A stretch of 64,000 nt of DNA, taken from positions 23,433-87,432 of the forward strand of contig JBCAXE010000011.1 in the NCBI GenBank assembly GCA_038534195.1, written 5' to 3'. This document shows, one piece after another, positions 26,345-34,773 of the stretch; the first letter of the stretch is position 1; each line of letters starts with the position of its first letter. A program made the position numbers and the translations under genes. The notes under the pieces were generated by a model, which was given only the letters and a program-made list of their open reading frames with translations, ran no database searches and was not told the origin of the DNA. The stretch comes from JAJFFW01 sp038534195 (lineage in GTDB: Bacteria; Pseudomonadota; Alphaproteobacteria; Caulobacterales; Parvularculaceae).

Positions 26345-26805
26345 ACCTGCGCCGTCTCGTCGGCTCGAAGAAACGTGTCGATCTTCGCGCGTATGGCCGC
26401 GAAGACCGTTTCGAATTCGCGGGCGATTTCAGCGTCGGCGCCGGTGGCGGCGGCCGGGTCGGGAAATCCCCAGTGAAGGGTTTGCGGCGCCGCTTTTCCG
26501 CGCTTCGGCCATACCGGGCAGGTCTCATTGGCGGCGTTATCGCAGACCGTGACCACCGCATCCATGACCGGCGCGTCCGCGCTTGCAAACTCATCCCAGC
26601 TTTTCGAACGCGGCGGGGCGAAGCCGCCTGACGGATCAATATTCTCCGCCTCCAACGTTTTGATGGCGAAAGGATTAGGCGCGCCTGTGGGTTTCGATCC
26701 GGCTGAATAGGCGCGCCAGGCGCCGCGGGCCGCATGGTTCATGTACGCCTCAGCCATGATCGATCGCGCTGAATTGCCTGTGCACAGGAAAAGAATGTTC
26801 TTCAT
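26341..26805 (-). CDS. arsC: Arsenate reductase, low-molecular-weight phosphatase type
   Basis: A 154-residue ArsC of the thioredoxin/LMW-PTPase class. The P-loop is CTGNSARS at residues 8-15, with redox partners Cys88 and Cys95 (seven apart, as in plasmid pI258 ArsC), and EFASADAPVMD near the Asp loop. It reduces arsenate to arsenite in the cytosol. It lies 12 bp after arsI and overlaps aqpS by ATGA, so it is part of one operon. Confidence 0.92.
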   Translation of the reverse strand: MKNILFLCTGNSARSIMAEAYMNHAARGAWRAYSAGSKPTGAPNPFAIKTLEAENIDPSGGFAPPRSKSWDEFASADAPVMDAVVTVCDNAANETCPVWPKRGKAAPQTLHWGFPDPAAATGADAEIAREFETVFAAIRAKIDTFLRADETAQV

Positions 26806-26817
26806 GATCGGCGCTTC

Positions 26818-27255
26818 TCAACAATCTACGCCGCAACGCGCGTCTGTCGCCCCGGTCTCAGGCGCGGGCCGTTCGGGTTCAGCGCCGTAAAGCTGGCTTT
26901 CTCCAAAGGAGTGGAATAATTCCCACAAGCCGCCTTCCGGGCCTTTCGCCCAATATTTATTGCTCTGGGCGTAGCAGCACGTAGTCGCCTTTTCTTCTGT
27001 CAGCGCATGCCCGTCCTCGCGCAGTCGATCGGCTATCTCCGAAAGCGCCTCATCGGTCTCAACCTGGACGCCCACATGGTCGACGCCGGGCGCGCCGCCG
27101 TGGGTCGAAAGCGAGACATTAGCGTGCGGATCGTCCAGCATCCATTTTGCGTAGTCGCCCTCCAGCTTGTCAGGGGCGCGGCCAAATAGGGCGGCGTAAA
27201 ACTTCATTGACTGTTCAAGATCGCTGACTTTCAGGTGCACATGCAGGCGTTTCAT
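26818..27255 (-). CDS. arsI: ArsI/CadI family vicinal-oxygen-chelate enzyme
   Basis: A 145-residue vicinal-oxygen-chelate protein. Metal ligands expected in ArsI are present: an N-terminal His (RLHVHLKVSD, His5 or His7), His60 (GVDHVGV) and Glu112 (LWELF). The vicinal cysteine pair that binds the trivalent organoarsenical in characterised ArsI is Cys93-Cys94 (TTCCYAQ). ArsI cleaves the carbon-arsenic bond of methylarsenite and roxarsone(III), yielding arsenite. The C terminus has further Cys residues (ARCGVDC). The ATG at 27255 overlaps the arsR stop (ATGA). A CadI-like role in cadmium binding is the alternative. Confidence 0.88.
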   Translation of the reverse strand: MKRLHVHLKVSDLEQSMKFYAALFGRAPDKLEGDYAKWMLDDPHANVSLSTHGGAPGVDHVGVQVETDEALSEIADRLREDGHALTEEKATTCCYAQSNKYWAKGPEGGLWELFHSFGESQLYGAEPERPAPETGATDARCGVDC

Positions 27256-27581
27256 GCTGATTTCTCCTTCATGATGTAGGGGCCGCATAGCCGTGGATCG
27301 CCCTGACAGCAGTCGGCCATCAGGAAATCAATGAGCGTGCGCAAGCCGCCATAGTTCGCCGCGTAGATGACGCTCCGGCCCTCTTTGCGGGAAAGCGCGA
27401 GGCCGGCGGTGGTGAGCTCTTTCAGGTGGAAGGACATCGTGGGCGCTGCAATTCCTAAGCTTTCGGTGAGCGCGCCGGCCGAGAGCCCCGCAGGCCCTGC
27501 TTTCACAAGGCGCTGGAGGGTTTCCAAGCGGGTTTCCTGTGAAAGCGCAGAAAAACAGGCGGTTGCTGATTTTATTTCCAT
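27252..27581 (-). CDS. arsR: ArsR family transcriptional repressor
   Basis: A 109-residue winged-helix repressor. ALSQETRLETLQRLV begins the DNA-binding domain and APTMSFHLKELTTAGL is the recognition helix region. There is no ELCVCDL arsenic site in helix 3; instead Cys91-Cys92 and Cys99 near the C terminus (ADCCQGDPRLC) resemble the C-terminal thiol site of the Acidithiobacillus-type ArsR. The ATG at 27581 lies within the edge of a 24-bp perfect palindrome and has no ribosome site, so the message is probably leaderless. It controls the arsR-arsI-arsC-aqpS operon. Confidence 0.92.
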   Translation of the reverse strand: MEIKSATACFSALSQETRLETLQRLVKAGPAGLSAGALTESLGIAAPTMSFHLKELTTAGLALSRKEGRSVIYAANYGGLRTLIDFLMADCCQGDPRLCGPYIMKEKSA

Positions 27582-27616
27582 AATTCAATAATTATTGAAT
27601 TATCAAAACATGTCAA
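27580..27616 (-). promoter_or_regulatory. arsR promoter and 24-bp palindromic operator
   Basis: On the minus strand TTGACA (27616-27611) is followed by a 16-nt spacer and TAATTA (27594-27589); 7 nt later comes the arsR ATG. A perfect palindrome at 27580-27603 (core AATTCAATAATTATTGAATT) covers the -10 box and touches the start codon, so bound ArsR would block the polymerase. Transcription would begin at or next to the A of the ATG. Confidence 0.8.
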
Positions 27617-27756
27617 GCTTAGTCGGTTAAGCGCCCCGCGGGTTTGGTTTACGAGACGGGTAAGATTTTTCGATAGTGGGTAAAATTTGAGCCAATCGGA
27701 AAACCGTTGGTTAGGACGCGGGCGTTATTTTCCGGACACAACCTGCAGGATTTCTC

Positions 27757-28362
27757 ATGTTTCGTTTACCACCCCTCGGGCTCGTCATCGCGATATTAGG
27801 GTTTTTCTGCGCGCCGGCGCAGGCGGCGACGTCTACATTCGCCATATTCCCTGACAGAATTTTCGCAAATGGCGGCGTGACGAATGCGGCGAACCTGTTC
27901 GGCAACACGCCGGCGGAGGCGACCTTTAACGCAGGTGGAATCGCGCTTTTTGACTTCGGCGAAGACATCACCGGTAACACGTTCATGTTCGATGTTACGG
28001 GCGTCACCGGGCCCTCACAGGTATCGATTCGATTTCTCGACATTACCGGCTTCACCGTCATCGACACGGCGCCCGGCTTTTTCCCAGTAGCCTCGCCGCT
28101 TGATTTCGTCATTAATATCGCAGGCCCGGGCACGTTTACGCTGCCAAGCGCGGTCTTTACTTCCGCGTGTACGGGCATTGGTGGATGTAACTCGGTTCTT
28201 CTTAATGTGACAGGCGCCGGATCGTTCACTGCAAACGTCGTTTCATCGGCGCCGGAGCCGTCCGTCTGGGCGCTGATGATTATCGGCTTTGCAGGTCTCG
28301 CCTGGCGGATGAAGGCTGCGCGGCGGCGCGGCTCGCTTCCTTGGGCGACGCAGCTCGCCTAA
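27757..28362 (+). CDS. PEPxxWA-CTERM sorting domain protein
   Basis: A 201-residue secreted protein. A signal peptide (about residues 1-23, ending AQA) leads to a beta-rich, Gly/Phe/Thr-rich region with no recognised enzyme motif. The C terminus is a textbook PEPxxWA-CTERM tail: PEPSVWALMIIGFAGLAW, then RMKAARRR. Such tails direct export and cleavage by an exosortase-type system in exopolysaccharide-producing bacteria. There is one cysteine pair (SACTGIGGC). A GCAGGA ribosome site precedes the ATG. No exosortase gene lies in the window. Confidence 0.88.
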   Translation: MFRLPPLGLVIAILGFFCAPAQAATSTFAIFPDRIFANGGVTNAANLFGNTPAEATFNAGGIALFDFGEDITGNTFMFDVTGVTGPSQVSIRFLDITGFTVIDTAPGFFPVASPLDFVINIAGPGTFTLPSAVFTSACTGIGGCNSVLLNVTGAGSFTANVVSSAPEPSVWALMIIGFAGLAWRMKAARRRGSLPWATQLA

Positions 28363-28413
28363 CTGAACAGATCATTGAGCGCTTGACGTGAGCCGGTTGG
28401 TCGCGCGTTCGAG

Positions 28414-29247
28414 TTAGGCCCCGTTCGGATTAGGGCGGTTGACCATCATCTTTTTGATTTCGGCGATCGCTTTGGCTGGGTTTAGGCCTTTCGGGCAGAC
28501 TTGCGCGCAATTCATAATCGTGTGGCAGCGATAAAGCTTGAAGTCGTCCTCAAGCGCGTCGAGGCGTTCGTTGGTTTTTTCGTCCCTGCTGTCATTCAAC
28601 CAACGATAGGCCTGTAAGAGCGCGGCGGGGCCCAGATATTCGCCGTCGCCATTGGCCGAATTCTTGTCGCCGTTCCACCAGTAAGACGGGCACGATGTGG
28701 AGCAACACGCGCACATCACGCATTCATAGAGGCCGTCCAGTTTTTCCCGGTCGTCCTGGCTTTGCAGAATTTCCGACGATTTGCCGTCCGTGTCCGCCTG
28801 CAGGAACGGCTCCACGTAAGCGTGTTGCTCGTAGAATTTGGTCAGATCGGTGATCAGATCCTTGACCACCGGCTGGTGGGGCAGCGGATAGACCGTAATG
28901 TCGCCGGACCCGAGCTCGTCCATGCCCTTGGTGCAGGCGAGCGTGTTCGCGCCGTTGATGTTCATGGCGCACGAGCCGCACACGCCTTCGCGGCAGGAAC
29001 GGCGGAACGCGAGACCGGCGTCGGTCTCGTTTTTAATCTTGATGAGCGCGTCGAGCACCATCGACACGTCGGCCACATCGATTTCATAGCTGTCGACGCG
29101 CGGGTTATCCGGCGTTTCGGGGTCGTAACGATACACTTTAAACGTGCGGTATTCCGGCGTGTGACCGTTCGCCTTCGACCGGTCAGCTTTATAGGATTTG
29201 CCGTCGCCGGAAATCTTCGAGTTACGGGGAAGGGTCAATTCAACCAT
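28414..29247 (-). CDS. sdhB: Succinate dehydrogenase iron-sulfur subunit
   Basis: A 277-residue SdhB that passes electrons from FAD in SdhA to ubiquinone. [2Fe-2S] ligands are Cys85, Cys90, Cys93 and Cys105 (SCREGVCGSC ... LAC); the [4Fe-4S] and [3Fe-4S] centres use Cys176, 179, 182 and 186 (CVMCACCSTSC) together with Cys241, 247 and 251 (CHTIMNCAQVC). It is peripheral to the inner membrane. Unusually, it lies 5.5 kb away from sdhCDA, separated by six genes of unrelated function. Confidence 0.96.
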   Translation of the reverse strand: MVELTLPRNSKISGDGKSYKADRSKANGHTPEYRTFKVYRYDPETPDNPRVDSYEIDVADVSMVLDALIKIKNETDAGLAFRRSCREGVCGSCAMNINGANTLACTKGMDELGSGDITVYPLPHQPVVKDLITDLTKFYEQHAYVEPFLQADTDGKSSEILQSQDDREKLDGLYECVMCACCSTSCPSYWWNGDKNSANGDGEYLGPAALLQAYRWLNDSRDEKTNERLDALEDDFKLYRCHTIMNCAQVCPKGLNPAKAIAEIKKMMVNRPNPNGA

Positions 29248-29345
29248 GGAAAAACGCCAATCACATCTATTGCTCTAGTCGCTTTACCTAGCATTTTTGC
29301 GGCGCAGGAAAAGGGTGCGAGACGACGCAGCAGAAAGGAGCGACG

Positions 29346-30125
29346 TTAGGTTGGCAAGGCGATAAAGTTAAACCCCTCGAACGGGTAGGTGCGGTGTGCG
29401 CGGTGCTGCTCGAGGGACATGGGGCCTTCCCCCCTCAAATAGGCGGCGGGGCTATAAACCGTGTAGTTCAGGTTTTCAGTGATGTAGTGAAAAAGGTCGT
29501 CGCCATCGAAGACGCCGTCGCTAGCCGGGCGCGCGGGTCCTGACTCAAAAATGATGGTAGGGCGGCATCTTTCGACGAAGCCGTTCGCGCCTTTCAGGAC
29601 GGAAAGTTCGAAACCCTCCACATCCATTTTGATCAATTGCGCCGCGTATTCCGGAGGAAGCACGCGATCAAGAGTTTCAACGTCGACGGACACAGCTTCC
29701 GTTTGAGCATATTCGTCGTCACGTTGTTGTAAACTGTTAAATCCCTGCTTGTCCGGATTGATGAAGAATTCGGCTTTGCCCGGTGCGTCCGATAAGGCCA
29801 ATTGATGAATGGTGACATTCGGGAATTTGCGCTTGAGATATTGCGCCTTTTCCGGGGTCGGTTCGATGGCGACATGCGCGCCCTCAGGCGCAAGCCTGAC
29901 AAATTTGCCAAGCATTGAACCGATATGACAACCGATGTCGATGCAATTGAAATGAGGCTCGATAAGCTTCTCGACGGCGCGATCAAGACGGTAATCGTCC
30001 GTATAAAGTTTTTTTAGCTTCGGATGAATTAGCCCCTGCAAACGCGCCGAAGGATAAAGAATTAGATGTTCGGCGATTGGCTGCAATGGCGTATTGATCA
30101 CGGCCCGTTTCAGAGAGGCGAGCAT
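29346..30125 (-). CDS. FkbM family methyltransferase
   Basis: A 259-residue SAM methyltransferase of the FkbM family. CIDIGCHIGSMLGKFVRLAP holds the SAM-binding glycine loop (D-I-G-C-H-I-G), VAIEPTPEKAQYLKRKFP motif II, and LIKMDVEGFELSVLKGA is the strong FkbM signature. Members O-methylate sugars and polyketides. It is somewhat AT-richer than the neighbouring sdhB gene. It lies between the crotonase and sdhB genes, with gaps of about 100 bp on either side. Confidence 0.88.
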   Translation of the reverse strand: MLASLKRAVINTPLQPIAEHLILYPSARLQGLIHPKLKKLYTDDYRLDRAVEKLIEPHFNCIDIGCHIGSMLGKFVRLAPEGAHVAIEPTPEKAQYLKRKFPNVTIHQLALSDAPGKAEFFINPDKQGFNSLQQRDDEYAQTEAVSVDVETLDRVLPPEYAAQLIKMDVEGFELSVLKGANGFVERCRPTIIFESGPARPASDGVFDGDDLFHYITENLNYTVYSPAAYLRGEGPMSLEQHRAHRTYPFEGFNFIALPT

Positions 30126-30222
30126 GGTTTCGTCCTTTTGCCGCGCTCCAATTACGCATCTAATATTGCTGAAATTCTAACCTTTCAACGAATCGGCAGT
30201 TACGTCGATAGGAGAAAAAGGC

Positions 30223-31059
30223 CTAAAACCCCTTCTTCACAGGCCTCAGTTCATCATATTGCGGCGCCGCCTTTTGCGCCTTCGCCATATAGGTCTTCTT
30301 GATGTCCTCGCTATTGAGCATGGAAGCGTTCCACAGGCCGATATAGTCAAGGCTGTCCGCGGTGGAGTGGTCGCGTGCGTAATTGATCATGCGTTTGGCG
30401 CCGGTGACGGCCAGCGGCGCATGGGCGGCGATCTGGCGGGCGATCCCCATAACGCCGTCCAGCATCGCGTCCGCGCTCTCATAGACTTCGTTCACGAGGC
30501 CGATTGCTTTTGCGGTCTCCGCCGGTACACGTTCAGCAGTGTACGACATTTGCCGCGCCCATCCTTCAGGGATCACTTTGGCGAGCCGCGGATAGGTGCC
30601 CACATCGGCGGTCATGCCGATCGCGGTTTCCTGGATGCAGAAGAAAGCGTCGGCGCTCGCGTAGCGGCAATCGCAGGCGGTGACGAAATCGACCGCGCCG
30701 CCGATAACGCCGCCCTGGCAGGCGGCGAGCACAGGCATGCGCGCCTCTTCCAGGCACGTGAACGTATCCTGAAGCGATTTCACATGGTGGCGAAAGGCTT
30801 CGGCGTTCACATGGCGATTGTGGGTTTCGCCGTCGAGGTCGCCGTCCATGAAAACCGATATATCCATGCCGGCGCTGAAATGTTTGCCTTCGGAAGAAAT
30901 CACGATCACGCGGGCTTTCGCCTCGTCAGAGATATCGTTGATCGCCGCGGGCAACTCGGTCCAGAATTCCTTGATCATCGAGTTCGCTTTTTCCGGGCGA
31001 TTAAGCCGCAGATGGGCGATTGAATCAGCGATATCGAGTGAAAAACAATTGTAACTCAT
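30223..31059 (-). CDS. Enoyl-CoA hydratase/isomerase (crotonase) family protein
   Basis: A 278-residue crotonase. Oxyanion-hole segments are EGKHFSAGMDISVF and CQGGVIGGAVDFVTACD; the second carries the Gly-Gly loop. QETAIGMTADVGTYPRLAKV, with Asp in the place of the hydratase Glu, resembles the delta3,5-delta2,4-dienoyl-CoA isomerases (ECH1/PaaG-like). The ATG at 31059 (MSYNCFSLDI) matches the family start; the open frame continues upstream without support. It probably works in fatty-acid beta-oxidation of unsaturated chains. Confidence 0.9.
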   Translation of the reverse strand: MSYNCFSLDIADSIAHLRLNRPEKANSMIKEFWTELPAAINDISDEAKARVIVISSEGKHFSAGMDISVFMDGDLDGETHNRHVNAEAFRHHVKSLQDTFTCLEEARMPVLAACQGGVIGGAVDFVTACDCRYASADAFFCIQETAIGMTADVGTYPRLAKVIPEGWARQMSYTAERVPAETAKAIGLVNEVYESADAMLDGVMGIARQIAAHAPLAVTGAKRMINYARDHSTADSLDYIGLWNASMLNSEDIKKTYMAKAQKAAPQYDELRPVKKGF

Positions 31060-31137
31060 GGCGGACCTCGTCGTCTTGCTTACGCTCAAAAGAGGGTATT
31101 TACCCGCGTTTCGCAACTATGTTCGGCAGCGTCGAGC

Positions 31138-32007
31138 CTACCCAGCGCTGCGCACCGTCATGGTCAGCGTCGCCGTTTCGCCGGGACTTAGAACCGCGCC
31201 GCTGAAGCCGCCGCTCGGGTCGGTGAGCGCGCCCGGCAAATGGGTGACCGGCTCAAGGCATAGATAATCCTCTCCTTCGGGGGCGTAGACGTGGAGGATA
31301 GGCGCATCGCTCACTAACGAGACGCCGCCGCCGGCGCCGACAATGGTCGCGGCGCCGGCGAACCCCGCATAGGAATGATCGCGCAAGGCGGACGGCGGCG
31401 GTGCGAAACGACCGGAGCCGAGCCCGTCAGGCAGGCGTCCCATGGTCCCGCGCGCGCCCGCCGACGGCGGCGTCCAATATTGACCAGCGTTGAATGAGAT
31501 CGCCATGTCTTTTCTGCGCGCGAAATAGGGATGTAATCCCAGACCGCCCGGCATCGGCGTATCGCCGGTGTTTTTCAAAGTCAGTGAGACGCGCACCGCA
31601 TTGTTGTCGATGACGATCGTTTGCGTTGCTTCATAGGGAAAAGGAAAGCGCCCCGCCTCGTCAGCATTGAAATGGAAGACCAACGTCAGCGCATTCTCCG
31701 TATGCGATGCGACTTCCCATTCCGACACCCAGCCCTCGCCATGGAGTGCGTGGCCTGCGTCGATCGCGGGAAATGTCGGCGATTGGCGCCAATGGCGCCC
31801 GCCAAAAGACAGCCCATCATAGAGCCGGCCGAAATAGGGGACGCATGGAAAGCAGGCGGCGGCGCGGCGATCGGCGCGGACAGCTTCGAGCTTTCCGGGC
31901 CGCAACAGATCGCGCCCATTGGCTTCGACCGAAAGAATGGCGCCGCCGCAATGCGGGGCGGCGACGATCTTAAAGTCAGCCTGTTCGAGTGCGACGGTGT
32001 CGCTCAC
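31138..32007 (-). CDS. Aldose 1-epimerase family protein
   Basis: A 289-residue galactose-mutarotase-fold protein. Family landmarks: PHCGGAILSVEANGRDLLRP near the N terminus, CFPCVPYFGRLYDG (the N-x-x-G-R region, here Y-F-G-R), HALHGEGWVSEWEV with the first catalytic-type His, and GLGLHPYFAR with the second. The catalytic Glu probably lies in the C-terminal half. The GTG at 32007 is preferred to the ATG at 32025 because GGGAG sits 7 nt upstream of it. Substrate sugar unknown. Confidence 0.86.
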   Translation of the reverse strand: MSDTVALEQADFKIVAAPHCGGAILSVEANGRDLLRPGKLEAVRADRRAAACFPCVPYFGRLYDGLSFGGRHWRQSPTFPAIDAGHALHGEGWVSEWEVASHTENALTLVFHFNADEAGRFPFPYEATQTIVIDNNAVRVSLTLKNTGDTPMPGGLGLHPYFARRKDMAISFNAGQYWTPPSAGARGTMGRLPDGLGSGRFAPPPSALRDHSYAGFAGAATIVGAGGGVSLVSDAPILHVYAPEGEDYLCLEPVTHLPGALTDPSGGFSGAVLSPGETATLTMTVRSAG

Positions 32008-32060
32008 CTGATGTCTCCCGATCATGCGGATCCGCGGAGAGCTTAGGGCGCATTGCGGGG

Positions 32061-32092
32061 AAAAAAAAAGGCCCCGCCGGATCTGGCGGGGC
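32061..32092 (-). terminator. Rho-independent terminator
   Basis: On the minus strand an 8-bp GC stem (GCCCCGCC with GGCGGGGC, at 32071-32078 and 32085-32092) is followed by nine T residues. It ends transcription of the small membrane protein gene that stops at 32116, just before the aldose epimerase gene. Confidence 0.88.
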
Positions 32093-32115
32093 TTAAAATG
32101 GTCGCCTGTGTTCCG

Positions 32116-32541
32116 CTACGCCGCGGCGCGTCTGCGAACGGCGACGAGCGGACCGGCGAAGAGAGCCAGAAACAGAACATTAAACGCCGCATTCGCCGGC
32201 GCGCCGGCGGCGATTGATCCTGTGCTGTCGAGGACAAACCATGTGATCAGCGCGATCAACGCGCCGCGGCGAACGCGTTCGTCGCCTTCTTCGATGGCGG
32301 GGGCCACGATCTGATGAAGCATGATGCAAAGCGCCGCGAAAACGCCGCCGGCGATGGCGGCGATCCAGCGGCTTTCCGGCGTGAAGGTGAAGTCGCCGTC
32401 GAGGGGATAATCCAGGAAATCATGGAGCAACCTGGACGCGCCGTCGATGGAGGCGAAGGCGCTGGTGTAGAGAATGAGCGCGGTTGGGAAAAAAGCGAGC
32501 GCGACGAGGCGGATCATGCGGGCGGCGGCTTCGGGGGACAT
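32116..32541 (-). CDS. Four-helix membrane protein, unknown
   Basis: A 141-residue protein with hydrophobic segments near 10-28, 60-80, 93-112 and 117-133. A short periplasmic loop (DYPLDGDFTFTPESRW) follows the first helix, resembling small alphaproteobacterial membrane proteins of the DUF6326/DUF4345 type without a firm match. GAAAGGAAA lies just upstream of the ATG at 32541. It is divergent from the MmyB-type regulator gene, which is a likely controller, and ends at a good terminator. Confidence 0.7.
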   Translation of the reverse strand: MSPEAAARMIRLVALAFFPTALILYTSAFASIDGASRLLHDFLDYPLDGDFTFTPESRWIAAIAGGVFAALCIMLHQIVAPAIEEGDERVRRGALIALITWFVLDSTGSIAAGAPANAAFNVLFLALFAGPLVAVRRRAAA

Positions 32542-32605
32542 GACGATTTCCTTTCGTTTATCGAACACGGGGGGTAGAAATCGGCTATCAGGTGTCGTGC
32601 GGCAA

Positions 32606-32620
32606 TTACCTCGCAGGTAA
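32606..32620. promoter_or_regulatory. Palindromic operator in the divergent regulator gap
   Basis: TTACCT-CGC-AGGTAA is a perfect inverted repeat (6-bp arms, 3-bp centre) midway between the divergent starts at 32541 and 32658. Its position and form fit the binding site of the MmyB-type regulator, controlling itself and the membrane protein gene. No other copy was noticed in the window. Confidence 0.55.
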
Positions 32621-32657
32621 GTGTCTCGGGCATTTGCGATGTGGTAATTCTCCACCC

Positions 32658-33476
32658 ATGGCGATTTCTCCTCAAAAACCGGCGACCCATGATCAAGCGT
32701 CGGCCGCATTCGGCGCCTATTTGCGCCATTGGCGAGGGCTCCGACGTCACAGCCAGCTCTCCCTTAGTCTCGCCGCCGATATTTCTGCGCGTCATTTGAG
32801 TTTTCTGGAATCCGGCCGCGCCCGGCCGAGCCGGGAGATGGTGTTGCGGCTCGCCGATGCGCTAGCGATGCCGAAGGACGCCGCGAACCAGGCGCTCGGC
32901 AGCGCCGGTTTCGCGCCGGTCTTTCCGGCGCTTGACGCCTCGGCGTCCGAATTGGCGCCTGTGCGCCGCGCTACCGCGGCGATGATCGAGCGTCATGATC
33001 CGTATCCGGCCTTTGTTATCGATCGCCACTGGAATGTCATCGACGCCAACAAGGCGGCGGCGTTTCTTTTTTCTCATCTTGCTTTACCAGCCGACAAGCC
33101 TGCGAATCTTGTCGATGCGCTGATCGCAGCCGAACCGATGGGGCTGATCGAGAACTGGACAGAAACAGCGCGTTTGAGTCTTGTCCGGTTACGGGCGGAA
33201 GACACAGCGCTCGGCGGCGACGCCGTTCTTCGGGCTAGAATTGACGTTGTTGAGAAGCTCTTGCGCGAGCGCGGCGATCAGGATGAGGAAATTGATCTGG
33301 GGCGCGCCGTCATTCCAACAGTCTTTCGGCTTGGCGATATGAGACTGAAAGTGTTCTCCACGATCGCCGCCTTTTCGACTGTGCAGGACGTCAATGCGGG
33401 CGACATCCGCATCGAATTGATGTTTCCTGAGGATGACGCGACAGCGGCGTTTTTCGAAGAAGCCGGCGTTCAATAA
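32658..33476 (+). CDS. XRE-family regulator with MmyB-like ligand domain
   Basis: A 272-residue regulator. An N-terminal helix-turn-helix (residues about 15-75: YLRHWRGLRRHSQLSLSLAA, DISARHLSFLESGRARPS) is followed by the MmyB-like ligand-binding domain, with its landmarks MIERHDPYPAFVIDRHWNVIDAN and NLVDALIAAEP. MmyB-type domains are PAS-like and can bind fatty acids. The ATG at 32658 is used; the open frame runs 22 codons further upstream across the operator, which is unlikely. It is divergent from the membrane protein gene. Confidence 0.88.
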   Translation: MAISPQKPATHDQASAAFGAYLRHWRGLRRHSQLSLSLAADISARHLSFLESGRARPSREMVLRLADALAMPKDAANQALGSAGFAPVFPALDASASELAPVRRATAAMIERHDPYPAFVIDRHWNVIDANKAAAFLFSHLALPADKPANLVDALIAAEPMGLIENWTETARLSLVRLRAEDTALGGDAVLRARIDVVEKLLRERGDQDEEIDLGRAVIPTVFRLGDMRLKVFSTIAAFSTVQDVNAGDIRIELMFPEDDATAAFFEEAGVQ

Positions 33477-33617
33477 AGAGAAGAATTCTATTCACCTGTC
33501 CTTTTGACGGTTGTCCTGTTCAATGTAATTTCAATAGCAATGCGGACATGCTAGTGCGTTATCGCAAGAGCACAGCTTGTCGCGGGCTGCGACGGTTTAA
33601 ATTCGGGAGTTTTATTG

Positions 33618-34730
33618 ATGAAATTTTTGAAGCTTGCGGCGTTGGTTTGCGTAGCAATGACGGCCCCCGCCCTCGCTGAGGAGCCCTCTGACCGCGTTGA
33701 AGAATTTCGGGCGTTTCTCAAGGAATTTCGCAAGGAAAACCGCGTATTAAGTTTCTCAGTCGCCGTCGTGAAAGACGGCGAGATCGTTATGACGGAGAGC
33801 CTTGGCTGGCAGGACCACGACGCCGAAGAACCAACGACGCCGGCGACATCCTATCTTGTAGCGTCAATCACCAAGACATTTACGGGCGCAACGCTTTTGG
33901 CGATGGAAGCGGATGGTCATCTTGATCTTGATGCTGACTTTACATCCCTCAGCGACTGGGACGGGCGCTGCGCGTGGCTCGCCACGAGCGGCATCATTTT
34001 TGGCGGCGGCGTCCTTGACGATGGCCGGAAGGTCGAGCCAGTTCCATGCGATAAGCCTTTAACGCTGCGTCAGGTGTTGCAACATCGCGTGCAGGGTGAA
34101 CCGGGAACATCGTTTTTATATAATCCCGTTGTCTTTGGCCGGCTGTCGAATTGGGTTGAAGAAAACACGGACAAGTCCTGGCGTGAATGGATGCGTGAGT
34201 ATGTTATTGAGCCTGGCGGCCTTGAAAATGTCGCGGCGGGTTGGCGCGATCCAGAGGGGGCGGCGGCGTTGACAAATCTTGCGCCGCCGTTCCGCCATGC
34301 GCCGGAAGAATCCGACGGGCTGGCCCCGTCCGCCTTGCCCAACCCTGAACTTAACGCGAGTTCCGGCATTATTGCGAGCGTTGTTGATCTCGCAAAATAC
34401 TCCGCCGCCCTCGACAGGGGCGATATTCTGGAACCGGCGGTGCTTGAAAAGATGTGGACGCCGCCCGTCGACGCAAATGGAGAGCCCGCGCCTTACGCTT
34501 ACGGCTGGTACGTGCAGGACTGGAAGGGCCATCGTTTGGTGTGGCATGGCGGCTGGTGGCCGGACGCTTATGCGGGACTATTGCTGAAAGCGCCGGATGA
34601 CGGCTGGGCGCTCATCGCGCTTGGAAATACGGACGGGATCCGGCATGACATTGATACGCTGACCAAGGCGCAAATCCATCAATCGCCGCTCGCAGCGAAA
34701 TTTCTCGATCTGTTTGTCGATAGCGATTGA
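33618..34730 (+). CDS. Serine hydrolase, beta-lactamase family (class C-like)
   Basis: A 370-residue exported hydrolase. A signal peptide ends near ALA-EE (residue 20). Catalytic elements of the class C/DD-peptidase fold are Ser83-x-x-Lys86 (SITK), Tyr168 in YNPVVFG (Tyr-x-Asn replaced by Tyr-Asn) and HGGWW near residue 311 in place of K-T-G. These proteins are usually esterases or peptidases rather than antibiotic-resistance enzymes. The ATG at 33618 is 8 nt after GGGAG. Two Cys residues (RCAW and VPCD) may form a disulfide. Confidence 0.88.
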   Translation: MKFLKLAALVCVAMTAPALAEEPSDRVEEFRAFLKEFRKENRVLSFSVAVVKDGEIVMTESLGWQDHDAEEPTTPATSYLVASITKTFTGATLLAMEADGHLDLDADFTSLSDWDGRCAWLATSGIIFGGGVLDDGRKVEPVPCDKPLTLRQVLQHRVQGEPGTSFLYNPVVFGRLSNWVEENTDKSWREWMREYVIEPGGLENVAAGWRDPEGAAALTNLAPPFRHAPEESDGLAPSALPNPELNASSGIIASVVDLAKYSAALDRGDILEPAVLEKMWTPPVDANGEPAPYAYGWYVQDWKGHRLVWHGGWWPDAYAGLLLKAPDDGWALIALGNTDGIRHDIDTLTKAQIHQSPLAAKFLDLFVDSD

Positions 34731-34773
34731 CGTAAAAGTCTCGGCTTTCGTTCGTTGCAGCGCCGAGGCCCGG

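Noticed and set aside
33618..34730. Antibiotic-resistance beta-lactamase
   Set aside because: The motifs fit the broad serine hydrolase family (SxxK, Tyr, HGG) and not a defined clinical class; no resistance role can be claimed.
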